Below are positions 25,169 through 34,270 of a DNA stretch of 64,000 nt, piece by piece. The stretch spans positions 1,240,001 to 1,304,000 of the forward strand of contig NC_007952.1 in assembly GCF_000013645.1 (NCBI RefSeq), written 5' to 3'. Position numbers and translations under genes: made by a program. Within the stretch, counting starts at the first letter, position 1. Every line of letters begins with the position of its first letter. The notes beneath the pieces were generated by a model. That model ran no database searches, was not told the DNA's origin, and saw only the letters and a program-made list of their open reading frames with translations. Source of the DNA: Paraburkholderia xenovorans LB400. Its GTDB lineage: Bacteria > Pseudomonadota > Gammaproteobacteria > Burkholderiales > Burkholderiaceae.

Positions 25169-25206
25169 GTAAATCGAAATTTGTTCAAGCTGAGAATCGG
25201 ATTTAC
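25169..25206. promoter_or_regulatory. Inverted repeat between divergent CoA-transferase and lysR genes
   Basis: GTAAATC (25169-25175) and GATTTAC (25200-25206) are perfect inverted copies whose centres are 31 bp apart, about three helical turns. The site is in the 162-base gap between a LysR gene and its divergent target, where LysR proteins usually bind. Confidence 0.5.
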
Positions 25207-25243
25207 CTATACTCGACAATCCTCTTCCTCCGCGTTTTCCATC

Positions 25244-26104
25244 ATGCTGATCCGTTCGTTGCGCGCGTTTCTTGCCTTTCACGACAGCGGGACGCTCGTC
25301 GCGGCCGCCGCTCGGGTGCATTTGTCGCAGGCCGCGGTCAGCGTGCAGATGAAGATGCTGGAGGAAGAACTCGGCGTGACGTTGTTCGAACGAACGCGGC
25401 GTTCCTTGCGTCTGACTGCAGCGGGCGAACAGCTCGTGCCGCTCGCCATTCAGTTGCTCGCACAATACGAGCGTATGCGCGGGCTTGGCAGCACGCGTTC
25501 GGTGGCCGGTATGCTATCGCTCGGTATCATCACCACGCAACTCACCGGACGCTTCTCGGAACTGCTGGTGCGGCTGAAAGACAGTCATCCGCAACTCGAC
25601 GTGCGCGTCACCACCGGCATTTCGGGCGACCTCGTCGACAAGGTCGCGCGCGGCGAACTGGATGCGGCGGTGGTGACCCGGCCGCTCGCACCAATCGATG
25701 CCTCGCTCATCGCGCATCCGCTGTTCAGCGAACCGTTCGGCCTGATTGCACCGATCGAGCGCAGCGGTACACCGTTGCGCGAACTGCTCGCCACTACACC
25801 GTTCCTCCAGTTCGACCGCGAAGCGTGGACCGGTGCAATGGTCGAAGCCTATTTGCGCCGCAAACGCCTGACGTTCACGCCGATCATCGAACTGAATTCG
25901 CTCGAGGCGATTGCCGCGATGGTCGCGCGCGGCCTCGGGGTTTCCATCGTACCGATCGTGCAGGGCGCAGCATGGCATCGGTTCGCGTCGCTGCGCATCA
26001 CGCGGCTGGCCGGCTTCTCGCGTTCGGTCGTGCTGATCGAGCCGCGCGAACATGCGGCCGCGCCTCTCACCGCCACGCTGCGTACTTCCTTCGACGAAAC
26101 CTGA
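25244..26104 (+). CDS. LysR-family transcriptional regulator
   Basis: 286 residues beginning MLIRSLRAFLAFHDSGTLVA. The LysR helix-turn-helix (AAARVHLSQAAVSVQMKMLE) is at about residues 20-40, and the effector domain follows (GMLSLGIITTQLTGRFSELL). It is divergent from the CaiB/BaiF-acd operon with an inverted repeat between them, so it is the likely activator of that operon and of itself. A coinducer cannot be deduced; 3-sulfinopropionate or its precursor would fit the context. Confidence 0.88.
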   Translation: MLIRSLRAFLAFHDSGTLVAAAARVHLSQAAVSVQMKMLEEELGVTLFERTRRSLRLTAAGEQLVPLAIQLLAQYERMRGLGSTRSVAGMLSLGIITTQLTGRFSELLVRLKDSHPQLDVRVTTGISGDLVDKVARGELDAAVVTRPLAPIDASLIAHPLFSEPFGLIAPIERSGTPLRELLATTPFLQFDREAWTGAMVEAYLRRKRLTFTPIIELNSLEAIAAMVARGLGVSIVPIVQGAAWHRFASLRITRLAGFSRSVVLIEPREHAAAPLTATLRTSFDET

Positions 26105-26196
26105 TTCGTTTTGCCAGGTCTCTCGATGCGCACGTGTGGGTAAACCATGTCTTTGCACAGACAACGCTCGTGTGCAAGAATTTTTCCGTGCATAAT

Positions 26197-26226
26197 ATTT
26201 GGGGTTGTAGTACCAAATTCTAGGAC
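26197..26226 (+). promoter_or_regulatory. Candidate operator before the bug-dehydratase operon
   Basis: ATTTGG (26197-26202) and CCAAAT (26213-26218) are inverted copies 10 bases apart. The right arm runs into CCAAATTCTAGGAC (26213-26226), a word close to those before the acuI operon (33067) and around the CaiB-iclR gap (40668 and 40854). Confidence 0.45.
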
Positions 26227-26323
26227 TCGTTTTTTTAGGACTCGTTTCAGGATTCTTCAGGATCGTTTCGGCACGAGACAACAAAAAACCGCCGGCTGTC
26301 GCGCCGGCAACGGAGACAGCACG

Positions 26324-27313
26324 ATGACACCTCGACTTCTGCAACGCTTCTCCCGCCCGCTTCGTTACGGTCTGCTTGTGGCCGCGGCGGCGATTTCTTT
26401 GCCCTGGGCGATGGCCGCGCACGCGGAGTGGCCCGATCGCACCATCACGCTGGTGGTGCCGTTTCCGCCGGGCGGCAACACCGACGTTCTAGGCCGCATC
26501 GTGGCGGCGAAACTGACCACCACGCTGGGCGTGCATGTGATCGTCGAAAACCGTCCGGGTGCCGGCAGCATGCTCGGCACGCAATTCGTGGCGAAGGCCA
26601 AACCCGACGGCTACACGATTTTGATGGGCAGCATCGCCAACGTGCTCAACGATTATTTCTATCGCAAGCCCCTCTACGACATTCGTAAAGATCTGATTCC
26701 GGTTTCGCAGGTGGTCAACGTACCGAACTATTTCGCCGTGAATCCCGCGCTGAAAGTCACCACGCTCGCGCAACTCGTGAGCTACGCGAAACAGAATCCG
26801 GGCAAGGCGAGTTGCGCGACCTCGGGGGTGGGCACGAGTCCGTATCTGTCGTGCGAACTGTTCAAACGCATGGCCGGAGTGCAGATGACCACGATTCCCT
26901 ATCAGGGTGGCATTCCGGCGATCCAGGACACGATCGGTGGGCGCGAGAGCGTGGCGGTCGTCAATGAGGCGTTGCCGTACATCCGCAATCATCAGTTGAC
27001 TGGTGTTGCGGTGACGAGCGCGCAACGTTCGCCGCTTGCACCTGACATGCCCGCGGTCAGTGAAAGCGTGCCGGGTTACGACGTGACGTCCTGGTACGGC
27101 GTGTTCGTGCCGGCCGGTACGCCGCCCGACATCGTGAGCAAGCTCGGCGCGGAAATCGGCAAGGCCATGCAGTCGCCGGACGTGAAAAAGCAACTCGAAC
27201 CGCTCGGCGCGATTCCCGTCGGCAGCAGTCCGCCGCAGTTCCAGCAGTTCGTCAACGCCGAGCTCGCGAAGTGGGGCAAGGTCGCCAAGGAACTGAACCT
27301 GCATCTCGACTGA
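26324..27313 (+). CDS. TctC/Bug-type periplasmic solute receptor
   Basis: 329 residues with a signal peptide (basic start, hydrophobic core, cleavage after AHA near residue 35) and the Bug-fold segments WPDRTITLVVPFPPGGNTDV, HVIVENRPGAGSMLGTQFVA and PDGYTILMGS. It should bind a small acid in the periplasm. It heads an operon with an enolase-superfamily dehydratase and a D-2-hydroxyacid dehydrogenase, so a hydroxy or sugar acid is a sensible ligand. It is the third Bug receptor of the cluster. The 5' region carries a GCCGGC hairpin just before the start. Confidence 0.88.
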   Translation: MTPRLLQRFSRPLRYGLLVAAAAISLPWAMAAHAEWPDRTITLVVPFPPGGNTDVLGRIVAAKLTTTLGVHVIVENRPGAGSMLGTQFVAKAKPDGYTILMGSIANVLNDYFYRKPLYDIRKDLIPVSQVVNVPNYFAVNPALKVTTLAQLVSYAKQNPGKASCATSGVGTSPYLSCELFKRMAGVQMTTIPYQGGIPAIQDTIGGRESVAVVNEALPYIRNHQLTGVAVTSAQRSPLAPDMPAVSESVPGYDVTSWYGVFVPAGTPPDIVSKLGAEIGKAMQSPDVKKQLEPLGAIPVGSSPPQFQQFVNAELAKWGKVAKELNLHLD

Positions 27314-27366
27314 CAACGCGCTCGCGCGGCGAACCGCGCGGCCGGCGAGGGCGCCGGCTAGCAGCC

Positions 27367-27387
27367 GCGCGCCGGCGGCCGGCGCGC
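27367..27387 (+). repeat. Strong GC hairpin between receptor and dehydratase genes
   Basis: GCGCGCCGG and CCGGCGCGC pair perfectly over nine bases with a three-base loop, in the 99-base gap between two co-directional genes. There is no T-run. Such stems commonly protect the upstream receptor mRNA so that it is made in excess over the enzymes. Confidence 0.55.
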
Positions 27388-27412
27388 AATCATGCATTCT
27401 TCTGGAGGCGCA

Positions 27413-28612
27413 ATGAAAGTCGTTTCGGTCGACACGCTCTGCTGCGACGCAGGCTGGCGCAACTATCACTTCGTGAAGCTCACCACCGACGAGGGCATCG
27501 TCGGCTGGAGCGAATTCGACGAAGGTTTCGGCTCGCCCGGTGTCACGGCCGTGATCGAGCAATTGGGCAAACGCCTCGTCGGCGCATCGGTGATGGAACA
27601 CGAGCGGTTTTTTGCGGAAGCGTACTGTCTCACGCGCCCCGCCACGGGCGGCGTGGTGAGCGAGGGGATCGGTGCGATCGAAAACGCACTGCTCGACGCG
27701 AAAGCAAAAACGCTCAACGTGCCCTGTTATGAATTGCTGGGCGGCAAGCTGCGAGATCGCGTGCCGGTTTACTGGTCGCATTGCCCGACCTGGCGCATCA
27801 ATCATCCAAAGTTCTTCGGGCCGCCCGTGACCGATCTGGATGGCGTGAAACGCACGGCCGAGGAAGCACGCGAGCGGCAGTTCCGCGCCATCAAGACCAA
27901 CATCTTCATTCACGACGACGGTCCGCTGCATGCGTGGCGGCCCGGTTTTGCGGTGCCGTTCCAACCCGCGCTGAACGTGGACCGCAAGGTCCTGCGCAAT
28001 CTGCGCGCGCATCTGGAAGCGTTGCGCGATGGCGCGGGTCCGGACGTCGAAATTCTGCTGGATCTGAACTTCAACGCGAAGCCGGAAGGCTATCTGAAGA
28101 TCCTGCGCGAACTGGCCGACTTCGATCTGTTCTGGGTCGAGATCGACAGTTATTCGCCTCAAGGGCTCGCCTACGTGCGCAACCATAGTCCGCATCCGAT
28201 CAGCTCGTGCGAAACGCTGTTCGGCATTCGCGAGTTCAAGCCGTTCTTCGACGCCAACGCGGTGGACGTTGCGATCGTCGATACGATCTGGAATGGCGTG
28301 TGGCAGTCGATGAAAATCGCCGCCTTTGCCGACGCGCACGACATCAACGTCGCGCCGCATAATTTCTACGGCCACCTGTGCACGATGATCAACGCGAACT
28401 TCGCGGCGGCGGTGCCGAATCTGCGCATCATGGAGACCGACATCGACCGGCTCGCGTGGGAAGACGAACTGTTCACGCATGCGCCGGAGTACCAGAACGG
28501 CGAGCTGATCATTCCGGACCGGCCGGGCTGGGGCACCGATCCGGTCGAGGAGGCGATCCTCGCACATCCGCCGAAGGTCATGGGTGGTCTGTTGCAATAC
28601 AAGCGCTCATGA
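27413..28612 (+). CDS. Enolase-superfamily dehydratase (mandelate racemase / galactonate dehydratase-like)
   Basis: 399 residues. Metal ligands fit the superfamily: Asp217 (EILLDLNFNA), Glu243 (FWVEIDSYSP) and Glu267 (SSCETLFG), spaced 26 and 24. A His316 in VAPHNFYG is placed as in galactonate-dehydratase-like members, and IKTNIF near residue 162 holds the Lys region of the other side. These enzymes abstract the alpha-proton of a carboxylate and often dehydrate acid sugars. The start at 27413 follows GGAGG. The neighbours are a Bug receptor and a D-2-hydroxyacid dehydrogenase, suggesting a hydroxy-acid pathway. The exact substrate is unknown. Confidence 0.82.
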   Translation: MKVVSVDTLCCDAGWRNYHFVKLTTDEGIVGWSEFDEGFGSPGVTAVIEQLGKRLVGASVMEHERFFAEAYCLTRPATGGVVSEGIGAIENALLDAKAKTLNVPCYELLGGKLRDRVPVYWSHCPTWRINHPKFFGPPVTDLDGVKRTAEEARERQFRAIKTNIFIHDDGPLHAWRPGFAVPFQPALNVDRKVLRNLRAHLEALRDGAGPDVEILLDLNFNAKPEGYLKILRELADFDLFWVEIDSYSPQGLAYVRNHSPHPISSCETLFGIREFKPFFDANAVDVAIVDTIWNGVWQSMKIAAFADAHDINVAPHNFYGHLCTMINANFAAAVPNLRIMETDIDRLAWEDELFTHAPEYQNGELIIPDRPGWGTDPVEEAILAHPPKVMGGLLQYKRS

Positions 28613-28628
28613 CACGACGGAGTTGCCG

Positions 28629-29561
28629 ATGAAAATTCTCATCCCGGACCTGATGACGGCCGACTCGCGCGAACGGATGGCGCGCGAGCACGATGTGATC
28701 TACGAACCTGCGCTGGTGACCGATTTGCCGGCGCTGCTGCGTGTGGCCCCCGGCGCGGACTGCCTGATCGTACGTAACCGGACCCAGGTGCGCGGCGAGT
28801 TGCTGGCTGCGCTCGTGCGTTGCCGTGTGGTGGGCCGGCTCGGCGTGGGGCTCGACAACATCGATCTGGAAGCCTGCGCGGCGCGCGGCATCGAGGTGAT
28901 TCCGGCGATCGGCGCGAACGCGCTGGCCGTGGCGGAGTATGTGATGACGGCGGCGCTGTCGATGCTGCGTCCGTGGTTCGCCGCGAGCGCTGCGGTGCTC
29001 GACGGCGAGTGGCCGCGCGCGGCGCTGGTGCAGGGACACGAGATTGCCGGCAAGACGCTCGGCGTCGTCGGGTTCGGCTCGATCGGGCGGGAAACCGCGC
29101 GACTCGGCGCGGCGCTCGGCATGCGCGTGATCGCCTGCGGCAGCGGCACGCAGCTCGCAGGCGCCATGACGAACGGCGTGCGCATGACCAGTTTCGACGA
29201 CGTGCTCACCACCAGCGATGTCATCAGTCTGCACATGCCGCTCACCGGCACGACGCGCAATCTGATCGACAGTCGCGCACTTGCCGCGATGAAACCCGGC
29301 GCGATCCTGATCAACGCGGCGCGCGGCGGTATCGTCGACGAAACGGCATTGGCCGATGCGTTGCGCAGCGGTCATCTGCGCGGCGCCGCACTCGACGTAT
29401 TTACCGCCGAACCGCTCGGCGCCGGTTCGGCGCTGCGGGATGCACCCAATCTGCTGGTCTCGCCGCATATCGCGGGCGTGACCGACGAATCGGAAACGCG
29501 CGTGTGCGATCTCGTCGCGCGACGCGTGATGGAGGCCCTCGCGTCGCTGCGTCCTGTCTGA
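28629..29561 (+). CDS. D-2-hydroxyacid dehydrogenase (NAD-dependent)
   Basis: 310 residues with the two-domain D-2-hydroxyacid dehydrogenase plan. The Rossmann motif is LGVVGFGSIGRETARLG (about residue 145). The catalytic Arg is in INAARGGIVDE, the Glu in DVFTAEPL and the His in SPHIAGVTDES. It reduces a 2-keto acid or oxidises a D-2-hydroxy acid. It starts 16 bases after the dehydratase stop, so the two act in one operon, perhaps a dehydration product being reduced. It is somewhat related to the phosphoglycerate and sulfolactate dehydrogenase branch; which substrate is used cannot be settled. Confidence 0.87.
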   Translation: MKILIPDLMTADSRERMAREHDVIYEPALVTDLPALLRVAPGADCLIVRNRTQVRGELLAALVRCRVVGRLGVGLDNIDLEACAARGIEVIPAIGANALAVAEYVMTAALSMLRPWFAASAAVLDGEWPRAALVQGHEIAGKTLGVVGFGSIGRETARLGAALGMRVIACGSGTQLAGAMTNGVRMTSFDDVLTTSDVISLHMPLTGTTRNLIDSRALAAMKPGAILINAARGGIVDETALADALRSGHLRGAALDVFTAEPLGAGSALRDAPNLLVSPHIAGVTDESETRVCDLVARRVMEALASLRPV

Positions 29562-29717
29562 GAGTTCCGGTCGGTTCGGTTCGCATTCGCGAGTAACCGC
29601 GCGCGAATCTCCCATGCGATGGGTTATCGCGGACCGTACAAGGAGGGTTGACGCGACTGCGCCGCGCGAGCCGCAGGCATGGGCGCCGGGTATCCGTGCG
29701 AGCGCCCGCTGTCGAAT

Positions 29718-30461
29718 CTATTTGCCGGTGAAATGCGGCGTGCGCTTCTGCATGAAGCTTTCCTGACCTTCACGATAGTCTTCGCTCGCGAACAGGCGAT
29801 CGGTTTCGCGCAGCGCCTGCGACGCCAGTTCGACCGGCCCCTTCGGCATGGTTTCGTTGGCGAAGTGCTTGAGCATGCGTAGGACGAGTGGGGCGTGGTT
29901 GACCATCTTGAGGGCCAGCGCGCGTGCTTCGGCGACCTGCTGGCCGACCGGCACCAGACGGTTCACGAAACCCACGTCGTAGGCACGTTGCGCGCCGATC
30001 GGTTCGCCGAGCAGCATGAGTTCCATCGCGATCTTGTGCGGAATGCGTACCGCGAGCGAACCGACCAGGCCGCCCGCGAAGCCGACCTTCACTTCTGGAT
30101 AGACGAACTTCGCGTTCTCGGCGGCGACGCACAGGTCGCACATTTGCACGAGGGTCAGCGCACCGCCGACACACCATCCCGCTACCGCGGCGATCACCGG
30201 CTTTTCAACCACGATATCGACACCGGGTGCGAATTTGCGATATTCCGGCGTGCCGGTCGCATCGCGGTCCCGGCCGGCGGAGAAGGCGGTATCGCCCGCG
30301 CCAGTGAGGATCGCCACGCGATCGTCGCTCGCATTGAAACGCCGCCACGCTTCGGCGAGCGCCACTTCGACATGATCGTCGATGGCGTTCATTCGATGCG
30401 GGCGGTTGATCGTGATCTGCGCAATGCGTTCGCGAGATTCGTACGTGACCGGTTCGTCCAT
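29718..30461 (-). CDS. Enoyl-CoA hydratase (crotonase family), copy 2
   Basis: 247 residues. Oxyanion-hole segments are AFSAGRDRDATGTPEY (about residue 60) and AGWCVGGALTLVQMCDL (about residue 95), and the Glu region is NAKFVYPEVKVGF. It is last in a leftward operon with an AMP-forming acyl-CoA ligase and an AcuI-type reductase. That set would convert a 3-hydroxy or unsaturated acid to its saturated CoA ester, with this enzyme handling the hydration or dehydration step. It is a clear paralogue of the protein at 21819. Confidence 0.88.
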   Translation of the reverse strand: MDEPVTYESRERIAQITINRPHRMNAIDDHVEVALAEAWRRFNASDDRVAILTGAGDTAFSAGRDRDATGTPEYRKFAPGVDIVVEKPVIAAVAGWCVGGALTLVQMCDLCVAAENAKFVYPEVKVGFAGGLVGSLAVRIPHKIAMELMLLGEPIGAQRAYDVGFVNRLVPVGQQVAEARALALKMVNHAPLVLRMLKHFANETMPKGPVELASQALRETDRLFASEDYREGQESFMQKRTPHFTGK

Positions 30462-30501
30462 GAGTGCAATGTCCTGTAAGTAGAAGAAAACGCCGCGCGC
30501 A

Positions 30502-32025
30502 TCACGCGTGCGGCACCACCAATGCGCTCTTGAGCACCTTGCCGTTTGCCGCGACGGGCAGCGTCGCCATCACGACGATCTGCGCCGGACGCTTGTACGG
30601 CGAGAGCCGCTCCGACAACCATGCAAGCAGCGTTTCCGGTTTCACGCAGGCGTTCTGCGTGAGTTCGACGAAAGCGATGATTTCCTCGTTACCTTTGACG
30701 GGACGGCCGAGTACCGCGCAATGCAGCACGTCGGGATGCGTCGCCAGCGCCAGTTCGATTTCGAGCGGATACACGTTGAAGCCCGAGCGGATGATGATGT
30801 CGCGCGTGCGCCCAACGATGTAGATACGGCCGTCGGCGGATTGCCGGGCGAGATCCTGCGTATTGAACCAACCGTCGCCGGTCAGCACTTCCGACGTGCG
30901 CAGCGGATCGCGAAAGTAGCCGTTCATCACATGCGGGCCGCGAACCCATAGTTCTCCGATGTCACTGCCGGGCGGCGCGGCGATGCGTAGTTCGACGCCG
31001 GGGAGCGGACGGCCCACGGTGTCGTCGCTGTTGTCGTCTTCGAAACGGGTCCAGCAGGTCGAGGCCGCTTCGGTCAAACCGTACCCGTTGTGCAGCGGCG
31101 TGTCGAATAACCGTTGCGCGTCCTTCTTGATGGTCGGATCGATCGGAGCGCCGCCTGAGCCGATGAACCGTACGCCCTCGATACGCGTGATTCCGTTAGC
31201 CTGGCAGTGGTCGACGAGCCTCGCGAACATTGCTGGCGCGCCCTGCAGCATGCTCACGTGAAGACGGCCGATACATGCTACGCATTCTGCGGCTGAGAAG
31301 CGCGATACCAGATGCAGATGCGCGCCGGACGCGAGCGTGCCGAACAGCACCGAGGCGAGGCCCATCACATGCGTGATGGGCAGTACCCCGTAGACCGTGT
31401 CGCGCGGCGTGACGTGACGCAATACGCGCATCTGCTGGCCGATAAAACTCAGCGCGCGCGAAGACAACATCACGCCTTTAGGCTTGCCGGTTGTCCCGGT
31501 CGTGTAAATGATCGCGGCGGCCGACGCTTCGTCGGCGGGTTCGCCTCGCGCGGTGGCTTCGAGGCGGACAGCGACGCGGCCCGCTGGAGCATCGATCGCT
31601 TCGGTCGCGCCGAGCCGCTTTGCATGCGCAGCGGCATCGGGTGACCGGTCGAGCACGAACAGCATGGCGTGCGCTGCGCAGTGCGCGTGAACCGTATCGG
31701 TCTCCGCCGGCGCGCGGCGCGCGTTTTCGAGCACGACGGTGACGCCCGCGCGATGCGCGCCAAGGATCAGCGTAGCCAGCGCCACGCTGTTCTCGCCGAC
31801 GAGCATCACACGGTCGCCGGCCTGTATGCCGAGCGTATGCAACCAGCCGGCCGTGGCTTCGATGCGCGAGCCGAGTTGCGCATAGTTGAGCGACGTGCCC
31901 GAATCGCTCAGCGCGAGTGCTTCGGGAATCAGCGCGGCCCAGCGCGCGACGATTTCATAGGCAGGCAGGTCGGCGAACGTCTCCGACGCGCCAGCGTGGA
32001 CGGTTTTCATGGCGGCCTCGCTCAT
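30502..32025 (-). CDS. AMP-forming acyl-CoA ligase, copy 1
   Basis: 507 residues of the adenylate-forming (ANL) superfamily. The ATP loop is AIIYTTGTTGKPKGVML (about residue 170), the middle motif is HNGYGLTEAASTC, and the C-terminal GRTRDIIIRSGFNVYPLEIE and KRPAQIVVM hinge and lysine segments are present. It makes an acyl-adenylate, then the CoA ester. The ATG at 32025 lies three bases after the acuI stop, so they are co-translated. Together with AcuI and the crotonase, acrylate or 3-hydroxypropionate are sensible substrates, by inference. Confidence 0.86.
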   Translation of the reverse strand: MSEAAMKTVHAGASETFADLPAYEIVARWAALIPEALALSDSGTSLNYAQLGSRIEATAGWLHTLGIQAGDRVMLVGENSVALATLILGAHRAGVTVVLENARRAPAETDTVHAHCAAHAMLFVLDRSPDAAAHAKRLGATEAIDAPAGRVAVRLEATARGEPADEASAAAIIYTTGTTGKPKGVMLSSRALSFIGQQMRVLRHVTPRDTVYGVLPITHVMGLASVLFGTLASGAHLHLVSRFSAAECVACIGRLHVSMLQGAPAMFARLVDHCQANGITRIEGVRFIGSGGAPIDPTIKKDAQRLFDTPLHNGYGLTEAASTCWTRFEDDNSDDTVGRPLPGVELRIAAPPGSDIGELWVRGPHVMNGYFRDPLRTSEVLTGDGWFNTQDLARQSADGRIYIVGRTRDIIIRSGFNVYPLEIELALATHPDVLHCAVLGRPVKGNEEIIAFVELTQNACVKPETLLAWLSERLSPYKRPAQIVVMATLPVAANGKVLKSALVVPHA

Positions 32026-32028
32026 GAA

Positions 32029-33012
32029 TCACGCGTTGACGGCGACGATCACACGACCGCGCACCTTGCCTGCCAGCAGATCGGATGCGAGCGCCGGGGC
32101 CTCGCCCAGCGACACTTCGCGTACCAGTGCCTCGAGCGCCGACTCAGGTAGTTCTTTGGCCAGTGCCTGCCATGCCTGCTGACGCACCGTGAACGGCGCC
32201 ATTACGCTGTCGATGCCGCGCAGCGTGATACCGCGCAAAATGAACGGTGCCACATTGCCGGGAAAGTCCATGCCTTGCGCGAGACCGCATGCGGTGACGA
32301 TGCCGCCATAGCGCGTGGCCGCGCAGGCATTGGCGAGCGTATGACTGCCGACGCTGTCCACCGTGGCGGCCCAGCGCTCTTTCGCAAGCGGCTTGCCGGG
32401 CGACGAAAGCTCGTTGCGATCGATCACGTCGGCGGCACCCAAGGCTTTCAGATGATCCGTTTCGGCGAGCCGGCCGGTTGAGGCCACCACGCGATAACCG
32501 CGTTTCGCCAGCAGCGCGATGGCCACGCCGCCCACGCCGCCGTTCGCACCCGTTACCAGAATGTCGCCTTGCCCGGGCGTCACGCCGTGGGCGGCGATCG
32601 CAAGCACACACAGCATGGCGGTATATCCTGCCGTGCCGATCGACATGGCATGACGTGCGCTCATGCCGTCAGGCAACGGCAGCAACCAGTCGGCCTTCAC
32701 GCGTGCTTTCTGCGCGAGGCCGCCCCAGTGCGTTTCGCCGACGCCCCAGCCATTGAGCACCACGGCGTCGCCGGGTTGATACCGCGAGTCGCTGCTCGCC
32801 TCGACTATGCCGGCGAAATCGATGCCTGGCACCATCGGAAATTTGCGCACCACCGGCCCTTTACCGGTGATGGCGAGGCCGTCTTTGTAGTTGAGCGTCG
32901 AGTAGTCGACGCGTACCGTCACGTCACCTTCTGGCAACTGGCTGTCTTCGAGATCCGTCACGCTTGCAACGGTGCCACTGTCTTGCCGGTCCAGCAGGAT
33001 AGCCTTGAACAT
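32029..33012 (-). CDS. acuI: Acryloyl-CoA reductase AcuI (YhdH/YhfP-type MDR)
   Basis: 327 residues of the zinc-free medium-chain dehydrogenase group. The family opening MFKAILLDRQDSGTVASV, the segment VDYSTLNYKDGLAITGKGPV and the NADPH-binding stretch ILVTGANGGVGGVAIALLAK (about residue 150) fit AcuI/YhdH proteins, which reduce acryloyl-CoA to propionyl-CoA with NADPH. It heads the acuI-ligase-crotonase operon. The gap upstream carries a CCTAAATTATAGGACGTAAA site. It may also detoxify acryloyl-CoA formed by neighbouring routes. Confidence 0.85.
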   Translation of the reverse strand: MFKAILLDRQDSGTVASVTDLEDSQLPEGDVTVRVDYSTLNYKDGLAITGKGPVVRKFPMVPGIDFAGIVEASSDSRYQPGDAVVLNGWGVGETHWGGLAQKARVKADWLLPLPDGMSARHAMSIGTAGYTAMLCVLAIAAHGVTPGQGDILVTGANGGVGGVAIALLAKRGYRVVASTGRLAETDHLKALGAADVIDRNELSSPGKPLAKERWAATVDSVGSHTLANACAATRYGGIVTACGLAQGMDFPGNVAPFILRGITLRGIDSVMAPFTVRQQAWQALAKELPESALEALVREVSLGEAPALASDLLAGKVRGRVIVAVNA

Positions 33013-33355
33013 CCGACGTTCTCCTGATCGGGAGGAAGGGGAAATAAAAAACAGAGTTTCTATAAACCTAAATTATAGGACGTAAAGACTAAATAATGAG
33101 TCTACCGGATGCTCGCACCACCCGCGAACAGGGTCAAGCGGCTTGAACCGAAACCCGGGGTTTTCCCGGGTGCGTTGCAAGGGATATTGGCTTCTTTCAA
33201 GCGAAAGGAAGCGCTTGAGTGTCATGTTGAATTGAACGCGCCACGCTGGGTGAAATGCTTGGGAATTGACTGATTCCGTAAAATCCTGGCGTCTTCGATG
33301 CTTCGTCGGCGTGCTGCGGTCAGCCGGTGCCAGCGAGGCGAACCATTTGCGCCAG
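33013..33355. promoter_or_regulatory. Intergenic region before acuI with shared operator word and a hairpin
   Basis: This 343-base gap has an A/T-rich part with CCTAAATTATAGGACGTAAA at 33067-33086, close to words before other operons here, in the position of the acuI promoter. ACCCGGG/CCCGGGT with a five-base loop (33153-33171) is a strong stem. It could end one of the two flanking transcripts, but no T-run follows. No coding sense was seen. Confidence 0.45.
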
Positions 33356-34270
33356 TCAACCGGCCGGCGACGCGCCGCGCAGCACGCCGGTCTCGGCGAG
33401 TTCGCTCGCCAGGCCGGTCAACGCGCTCGCCAGCGGGTCCGCCGGAGGCGGCCGATGCAGCGCGACGAACTCCACGCCCTCCGGATTCGGCTCCGTTGCG
33501 ATCACCTGCAGCCGGCCGGCCGCGACATCGGCCGCGTAGGCGTTCACAGGTAACAGGCTCGTGCCGAGGCCCGCGATCGTCAGGTCGGCGAGCACACGCA
33601 CGGTGCTGCACGAGATCACGGGCCGGTACGCGACGTGTGCGTCACGAAACCAGCGTTCGATCACAGGATAGTGATGCGAAGCTGCCGATAACCCGAGGAT
33701 CGGCCAGCGCAACAGATCGGCGGCTTGCAACGGTTCGCGCGGCAGCGGCGTGACCAGAGAGGGAGCGGCCATCCACGCGAACGCGTCATGGCCCAGGTGG
33801 ACGTGCTCGAAGGCCGGCTCGTGCAACGGTCCGGTCACGATTGCCACTTCCATTTCGCCGTTGCGCACCCGTTCGATCAGCGTGTTGGTCAGTGCGACTT
33901 CGATCGCAATCGATACACGCGGATAGCGGGCGCGCATCGCACTTATCAACGCCGGCAACCAGGTCGCGGCGACCAGGCCGACGACACCCAGGCGCAGCGT
34001 GCCGACGAGTGCGTCGCTCGCGCCAATGCGTTCGCGGATCTGCGCGCCGAGCAACACCATCTGCCGGGCCAGCGTGACCAGTTCGCTGCCTTTGGCGGTC
34101 AGTTGTGCACGGTGCTGGCTACGATCGAACAGCGCCACGCCGAGCGAGCGTTCCAGTTCGCGTATACGCGCCGACACGGTGGACTGGGTTGCGTGAAGTG
34201 CCTCGGCCGCGGCGGCGAAGCTGCCGGTTTCGACGATGCGCAGGAAGGTCTGTAACTGGCGAATCTCCAT
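33356..34270 (-). CDS. LysR-family transcriptional regulator
   Basis: 304 residues from the ATG at 34270 (MEIRQLQTFLRIVETGSFAA). The helix-turn-helix is AAEALHATQSTVSARIREL (about residues 20-40). The effector domain follows (TLRLGVVGLVAATWLPAL; VRVLADLTIAGLGTSLLPVN). It lies upstream of the acuI operon in the same direction and diverges from the TauD/TfdA-like gene at 34424. LysR proteins usually control the divergent gene, so that oxygenase is the first candidate target. Confidence 0.88.
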   Translation of the reverse strand: MEIRQLQTFLRIVETGSFAAAAEALHATQSTVSARIRELERSLGVALFDRSQHRAQLTAKGSELVTLARQMVLLGAQIRERIGASDALVGTLRLGVVGLVAATWLPALISAMRARYPRVSIAIEVALTNTLIERVRNGEMEVAIVTGPLHEPAFEHVHLGHDAFAWMAAPSLVTPLPREPLQAADLLRWPILGLSAASHHYPVIERWFRDAHVAYRPVISCSTVRVLADLTIAGLGTSLLPVNAYAADVAAGRLQVIATEPNPEGVEFVALHRPPPADPLASALTGLASELAETGVLRGASPAG

